This document shows positions 58,258 to 64,000 of a DNA stretch of 64,000 nt, one piece after another. Under the pieces are notes generated by a model, which saw only the letters and a program-made list of their open reading frames with translations, made no database searches and was not told the DNA's origin. Each line of letters starts with the position of its first letter. Position 1 is the stretch's first letter. The DNA comes from Bolinopsis microptera (lineage: Eukaryota > Ctenophora > Tentaculata > Lobata > Bolinopsidae): NCBI RefSeq assembly GCF_026151205.1, contig NC_087083.1, positions 13,142,944-13,206,943 of the forward strand. The letters run 5' to 3'. The translations under genes and the position numbers were made by a program.

Positions 58258-59350
58258 ATTCCAAAATTCTAAAATTCCAGGCACTCCCCCGTTCCGACCA
58301 GGTTAGGGGCAGCATTGAAAAAGCGCTTATAAGCGCTTTATAATTCTTGCCAACCAGGCCATGGGTGATGGGAAAAGCGGCAGAAAAGCGATCATAAGCG
58401 CCTATAAGCGCTTTTAAATCCTGACTCTGCCGGTGCACCCCAGGTTGCACAGAAAAGCACTTATAAGCGGGCACCCTGATTTCCAGTTCCGACCAGGTTA
58501 AGGGGAATTGAGTAATTGCTTATAAGCGCTTATTAATTCCAGGCACTCCCCCGTTCCGACCAGGTTAGGGGCAGCATTGAAAAAGCGCTTATAAGCGATT
58601 TTTAATTCCGGGCACTTCTCCGTTCCGACCAGGTTAGGGGCAGCATTGAAAAAGCGCTTATAAGGGTTTTTAAATTCCGGGCCCTCCCCCGTTCCGACCA
58701 GGTTAGGGGCAGCATTGAAAAAGCGCTTATAAGCGCTTTTAAATTCCGGGCACTACCCCGTTCCGACCAGGTTAGGGGCAGCATCGAAAAAGCGCTTATA
58801 AGCGCTTTTTAATTCCTGCTCACCTGGCCATGGATGATAGGAAAAGCGGTAAAAGCGGTAAAATAGTGATGAATTAGCCGTTATAAGCGATTTCTAAAAA
58901 AGCGATTATAATCGATTATAAGCGGTTATAAGATGTAATATAGCGTTTTCCTGACTCAATTTTAAAAGCGCTTATAAGCGCTTTATTTGCGCTTTACAAA
59001 CAGCTAAATTGCACCCCACTTATAAGCGCTTATAATCGCTTATAAATGGTTCAAAAAAGCGCCTACGAATCGCTTATCCGGCCAACCGCTTATCCACCCG
59101 TTTTTGGCGCCAATCCTACTGGAAAACCGCTTTCAAATCGCTCAGCGACGCTAGTAAGCGCTTAAAAGCGCTTATAAGCGCTTTTAAATTCAAAAAAGCG
59201 CTTTTTTGAATTATGACATCAATTATAGTCGATTATAAGCGATTTTTTTTGAACCGTTTATAATCGTAAAAAAATCGATTATAAACGGTTTTAAAAAAAA
59301 AAGCGCCGAGAAAGCGCTCAATAAGCGATTATCGGCGCCGATCATAAAAT
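58258..59350. repeat. Palindrome-rich block (AAGCGCTTATAAGCGCTT) between the two gene copies
   Basis: A 69-bp tandem unit (GTTCCGACCAGG at 58553, 58622, 58691 and 58760, with looser copies at 58291 and 58496) contains the palindrome AAGCGCTTATAAGCGCTT. From about 58850 to 59340 the order breaks down into dense related palindromes (GATTATAATC, AAAATCGATTATAAACGG, AGCGATTATCGGCGCC). No protein is encoded; the minus-strand frames at 58181-58474 and 58602-58784 are repeat translations. Confidence 0.85.
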
Positions 59351-59370
59351 ATCGTTTATGGAAACTTGCC

Positions 59371-62300
59371 GAAAGTTTGATATCAGCTATTTTATACAGC
59401 ATACAATTTTCATTCCCATAAAAACAGATGACATTCCTTTTTGAATTATTTCTAAGTGATTGGTAATGGTAAATAGACGAAACGTTGCTTCAATCAGTTA
59501 GAGTCTGTCGATAAAATGACGCTTGCAAATATTGTAGTATTTTGCCGCATTCGTGTTAGAACTGTTATCATAATTTTCATTTAATTAATTTGAGGCCTCA
59601 ATTATGCAATCTATGGCCCAATTTCTGTATGCTCGTGGATTTTAAGCTCGATTCTAAATGAATAAAAGATAATCTTTGATTTTCGAAAAAATACCATCTA
59701 AAAGTCGATTATTCACTGTACAATATATCAGTAGATTAACAAAGTATAATTGACAACTTAAAGTGGTAAATTTATATCCTTAAGGGGTCACTTGGTTGTT
59801 AAAAACTTTAAATTCAGATATGAAAATAAATACTTAGAGCAATATATACTATAAAATATTTTCGATTGAACAAATTCAAAATAGCAATTTCGAATGAACA
59901 TATTTTTGTCTGAATCATTTCGTCTGAATCACGATTGGATAAAATAATATTTTTACATTTTTTACATTTTGTACAGTTCTGCAAAGTGCAAACACAGAAT
60001 AGCAAAACAAGACCTAAAACTCAATAATTAATTATAATTACGACCGATTCTTTCATGACCAAGTACAAAAATCGATCCACGAGTTATTTATAATTCAAAT
60101 TTTATCCACATCTATTATAGTAAGCTTATCCATTGAGTGCTCAAGACACTTTGATCAGTTTTAACTCTTCATTGTATTCGATGAAATTATTTTATCTCAT
60201 GGAACCAAATAACATAAAATGTCATCGATTACGTTCAACAAGACCAGAGTTCAACTCTGCAAACGTTCGACTGATCATCAAATTTAAATAGTTAACAGAA
60301 AAATTCACATAATTAAGTTACTTCGTGATAATCTTTGAGATAAAAATATGTTTATCTTATAATATAATATATGAATTTTCACACTTGCATTGGTAATGCC
60401 AATGGTAATACTTTCAGTACGTACTTTCTGAAAATAAATTTTCAGTCCAATTTTTACAGTTTCTACATTCAACGTTTGCAAATTACTAAAAAACGGCTTT
60501 TCTCATGTCCAAGTTCTAGTTCAGGGACTATTCATACAAGTTCTAGTTCAGGGACTATTCATACTAAATCATAGACCACGTTTAGTTCTACTAAGAATGC
60601 TGCACGCTCGTTCTGCTATTCAAGTAGCCATGGTTATCTCTACCTGCTTCAGGGGTCGGTGATACCCTATTTTGGAGCTGTGAAATAGGAGGTGTTAGAG
60701 AAGGTGTTAGAGAAGGTGTTAGAGAAGGTGTTAGAGAGAAAGTGTTAGAGAGAAAGTGTTAGAGAAGGTGTTAGAGAGAAAGTGTTAGAGTTCAAGGTGT
60801 TAGAGAAGATGTTGTAGAAGGTGTTAGAGAAAGTGTTAGAGAAGGTCTTAGAGAAGGTGTTGTAGAAGGTGTTAGAGAAAGTGAGTTTATAAATCTGGTG
60901 TAAAAATAGAACTGGAGTTCAGTTTATAAAGTTTAAACAGGATCTTTCGTTATAGTGTTAGACGTTAAGTTTTCAGTGTAGAGTTAAAACGTCAAACTCA
61001 GTATAAAAGCTCAAGAACTGTCAGTGTTTGTGAAAAACTATCCAACTATTTTCGACTTACCTTTCCGACTTTGTTGCCCTTATTCTTGACAAGACACACA
61101 GTCACGGTTATAATAACGACTACAAGTAACGCTGCTACAACTGCTATTACTGCTACTGTTACTGTACTCAATCCTTTAGCAGCTGTAAGATAGTTATTAA
61201 GATTTATTCGTATTGAAGTCTACCTTGTTTCCTAGCAGAAACTCATAGTTATTTTAATAGCATGAGATATCCAGTTTAAATAAGAAAATAACTGCCCTTT
61301 ATTTCACGTTTTTACCCTGGTCAATCCATCGCCCGAAAAATTATCAATCAAATCTTACACACTAAAATATCGAATTTACTATTTAAACTCACCTTCTCCG
61401 ATTTCGTCAATAATACCAGACCCATCTCCTCGCAGCTGGAACGTCCCGTCTTACTATCAGTTGTGTAGCCGTCCCCACATGCTAAACATTCCGTCTGTCC
61501 CACTTTGTTTTGATATTCATCCACTCCGCATACCACACAGTATCCGCCCTCTGGCAATGTGGGTATTACTTTTTAGTTTGCATATTATGTTGAGTTGTTT
61601 AATGTGGTTCTGAGAATTAAAAGCTAAAAGAATCAAAGCTAGTCTGGTAAACAACTCAATCATTAAAACTGGCTTTTTAAGATCCGTTCGATTACTCCTA
61701 ATTGGCTGTTTCTACTACAGGTGGCTGTTGGAAATATCAAAACAAAATTGATATAGAACCAGAGTAAAACCGGGTCTCGTAATACCCAATCTAACTGAAA
61801 GTGAACCAAGTTTCCAGGCACAAACCTGTATCTGCGTAAGTTCCATTAAGACACCAGGCACACAGACTGGCTCCATCATCAACACTACCATGTGGACATT
61901 TGGGTCCAACCTCACTAACTTCAAGTACTTCCTGAAAAGGACCTGGTTACTGGTGTGAAATCGAATGATATTTTATCTTCAAGGAAATTTGATGGAAATC
62001 AATGGAAACCTGAAAACCATGAACTTTCGATAAAATTGTCTATACGTACAAGGTATTTGTAAATGTAAAATACCTAGATTATCTTTTCTGAGAGTTATAA
62101 ATGGATCTACTAACGAGTTTTACTTGATAAAACTTACCACGGCAAATGTTTGAACTGCCCTCTTTTTATCTGAAGTCTGGACAGCAATAGAAACAGATCC
62201 AGGCGCCAGTGCGTCTACCACATCGTACAAATCGTCCAAACCTACTGTCAAACTAGTTTCCTGGAAGCAAAACAATTTGTAATAGTTAGATTGGTATTTA

Positions 62301-63140
62301 AGTTTTATACTTGAAGTTATTTCTTTAGATTTCCCATTATGTTTCTCAATATCATAATGTAATACTAATTGTATACGCGTACGTTATTTAAACGATATAA
62401 ATTATAACTCAATGAAATATTTCACTCACCGAATCAATTAGTTGTTTGAAAGAGACGTTGACAGCAAAAGTACCGCCGAGTTCATCCGAACATTTAAGAC
62501 TGGTTGAGAGACACGTGCCGGACTTATAGCATGTACCATCGAATACCTCCCATACCTGTGAAGAAACATCGCACTTTCATTAACACACAGCGAGATAAAA
62601 AAGTAAAACAAGAGGGTCCACATTGATTGGGCTAACTTGTGTTTTGTTTATGGTGTTACTGCCACACTCGCATAAGTGCACAAATATCAGCAAAGCAATG
62701 ATCGTTTTCAGTGTTTAAAAATTATAGTTTTATGGTTTTTTAATCTTAGCACTCACCTTGAACGATTTCTTGACGGCTTTCTTTTCGGCCGAAGTCCGAC
62801 AATAATCTCCGCTGAACACAAAACTAGCCAGCAAGGTGTTGTAACTTGGAGTAAAGGCCTCAGGTTCAAAATCATCCTCTGTGGGTGTTTTGTAGTTTTA
62901 ATGTTTAAGTCACTCATCGGACTTATAGTACTATTTATAGACAGTTTTTGTTTATATAAAATGTTAATGCTTGACCCGATTTTGTTAACAATGTTTGCTG
63001 CAATAAAATTATATTTCTTTTCATATATATATTTCATAATATAGCAGACAGTACAACAAAACAAATCACACAGAAAATGTATGGCTTACCAGGGGGTACG
63101 AACAACGCTTCTGTCGTTCCTTCTGTAGACGACTAAAAAT
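59371..63140. repeat. Segmental duplication, copy 2
   Basis: This is the counterpart of 54687-58257. Its left edge again starts at GAAAGTTTGATATCAGC, a word related to the satellite's GGAAGTTTGATATCGGC. Homology stops at GACGACTAAAAATGT on the right. Confidence 0.92.
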
Positions 63141-63983
63141 GTTTAGGTATAACCTTTTTTCATAAAATTGAAAGTGATACAATAAATTTGAATAACGTTT
63201 ATTTAATAGACGAATGACGATAATCATAACAAAACCAATGCAAGATGGAATTTATAATTAGTGTGTAGAGCAAATATTTGTTCTTTCTTAGTTAATTACC
63301 TCTGTTGATGCGTATAATGTCGAATCTTCTTTTTCCCCATCAGTAACCACTTGGGCTTCGGTTGTACCTTCAGAAACCGCTCCGTCTTCAATTGCCCCAT
63401 CGGAAACCACTGGGGCTTCAGATGCTCCATCGGAAACCACTGGGGCTTCAGTTGCTCCATCGGAAACCACTGGGGCTTCGGTTGCACCATCAGAAACCAC
63501 TGGGGCTTCAGTTGCCCCATCGGGAACCACTGGGGCTTCAGTTGCCCCATCGGGAACCACTGGGGCTTCAGTTGCTCCATCGGAAACCATTGGGGCTTCA
63601 GATGCTCCATCGGAAACCACTGGGGCTTCAGTTGCTCCATCGGAAACCACTGGGGCTTCAGTTGCTCCATCGGAAACCACTGGGGCTTCAGATGCTCCAT
63701 CGGAAACCACTGGGGCTTCGGTTGCCCCATCGGAAACCACTGGGGCTTCAGTTGCTCCATCGGAAACCACTGTGGCTTCAGTTGCAATTTCAGAAACAAC
63801 TGGAGCGTCAGTTGCAATTTTAGAAACAAATGGAGCTGGGGCTTCAGATGTACGTTCAGATACAACTGGGGCCCCATCAGATACAACTGGGGCTTCAGAA
63901 AAACCACCTTCTATTACTATTACAACTTCGGGGTTTTTAGGGGATATTACTTCTTCTGTTATCTCTACATCTAGATCGTCCAA
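60620..63983 (-). CDS. Mucin-like/Cys-rich membrane protein, copy 2; 5' end beyond window; frameshifted before the TM
   Basis: Minus-strand exons: 63300 to beyond 63983 (open to the window edge), 63090-63132, 62757-62878, 62430-62555, 62138-62260, 61826-61931, 61393-61550, 61061-61182 and 60620-60643. The first visible exon encodes an acidic start ([20 protein letters not shown]) and about 17 decapeptides of type [10 protein letters not shown], a mucin-like, probably O-glycosylated stalk. The following exons match copy 1 ([14 protein letters not shown], then the globular and Cys-rich modules). Exon 61393-61550 has 158 nt against 159 in copy 1: one base is missing after SSC. The frame then shifts and ends four codons into the TM exon (TGA). 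If real, copy 2 would be secreted or a decaying gene; an assembly error is the alternative. Confidence 0.7.
60690..60890. repeat. GTTAGAGAAGGT minisatellite, expanded form
   Basis: About 15 units of 12-14 bp (GTGTTAGAGAAG, GTGTTAGAGAGAAA, GTTGTAGAAG) lie in the last intron of copy 2. Only 3-4 units occur in copy 1, so the array changed after the duplication. Confidence 0.8.
63354..63835 (-). repeat. 30-bp coding minisatellite ([10 protein letters not shown] repeats)
   Basis: About 16 copies of a 30-bp unit (GCTTCAGTTGCTCCATCGG plus AAACCACTGGG on the plus strand) lie wholly inside an exon. Multiples of 30 keep the frame, so copy number can vary without breaking the protein. All six frames stay largely open, giving long false frames. 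Confidence 0.93.
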
Positions 63984-64000
63984 TTTATCGCTTTCTTTGG

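Noticed and set aside
58181..58784. Minus-strand frames MLPLTWSERG...
   Set aside because: Translation of the 69-bp palindromic repeat (23 residues per unit); overlaps the true first exon of receptor copy 1 in a different frame.
63296..63974. Three further long frames over the 30-bp repeat (plus strand 207 and 153 aa, minus strand 203 aa)
   Set aside because: Shadows of the [10 protein letters not shown] repeat. Only the minus-strand frame 63300-63983 joins the following exons and gives a sensible stalk.

Overview
The window is AT-rich, intron-containing animal DNA dense with transposons and satellites. The class A GPCR at 17.0-18.0 kb looks like the large cnidarian receptor families (GD in TM1, no DRY, no NPxxY proline). 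Together with the non-LTR elements and small genes nested in introns, this suggests an early-branching metazoan, most likely a cnidarian; the species cannot be fixed from the sequence.

Layout. 0-7.5 kb is a graveyard of non-LTR retrotransposon pieces, with a pair of abutting palindromes at 6.15-6.23 kb. 7.70-8.29 kb holds a single-exon NAT9 (N-acetyltransferase 9) gene. 8.3-10.5 kb is a nested insertion: a LINE split by an unclassified element that itself carries a mariner-type element. 10.7-13.2 kb encodes phosphatidylinositol 4-kinase beta (PI4KB). 14.3-24.3 kb encodes pinin (PNN), a splicing and exon-junction-associated SR-rich protein, in ten exons whose phases all join. Its 6.4-kb intron 7 contains, on the opposite strand, a GPCR gene and a single-exon gene with an N-myristoylation/palmitoylation start (MGQCC), plus a second mariner-type copy. 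24.7-28.2 kb has two hAT elements with 8-bp target duplications, a GC-rich foldback and two possible orphan first exons.

28.45-39.90 kb is an 11-exon gene (726 codons, all phases consistent) for a single-pass membrane protein with a signal peptide, three laminin-G-like domains, a transmembrane helix and a short tail: a neurexin/CASPR-like receptor. Its introns and stop codon are invaded by a 21-bp minisatellite in which nearly every unit carries an overlapping CRE (TGACGTCA) and E-box (CACGTG). This is the most unusual signal in the window.

40.63-45.78 kb is a giant foldback element with kilobase-long arms, terminal subrepeats and a TATTGA target duplication. 47.46-54.70 kb is a satellite of about 19 copies of a 366-bp dimeric unit. 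54.7-63.98 kb, minus strand, contains two tandem copies of a mucin-like/cysteine-rich transmembrane receptor gene. They are separated by 1.1 kb of AAGCGCTT-type palindromic repeats. The upstream copy has a 1-nt deletion predicted to remove its transmembrane segment. That gene runs off the right edge through a 30-bp coding minisatellite.

The genes do not form a pathway. NAT9, PI4KB and PNN are housekeeping genes in one orientation; the two receptor loci are cell-surface genes. All exon joins are inferred from GT/AG sites and phase and have not been tested against transcripts.
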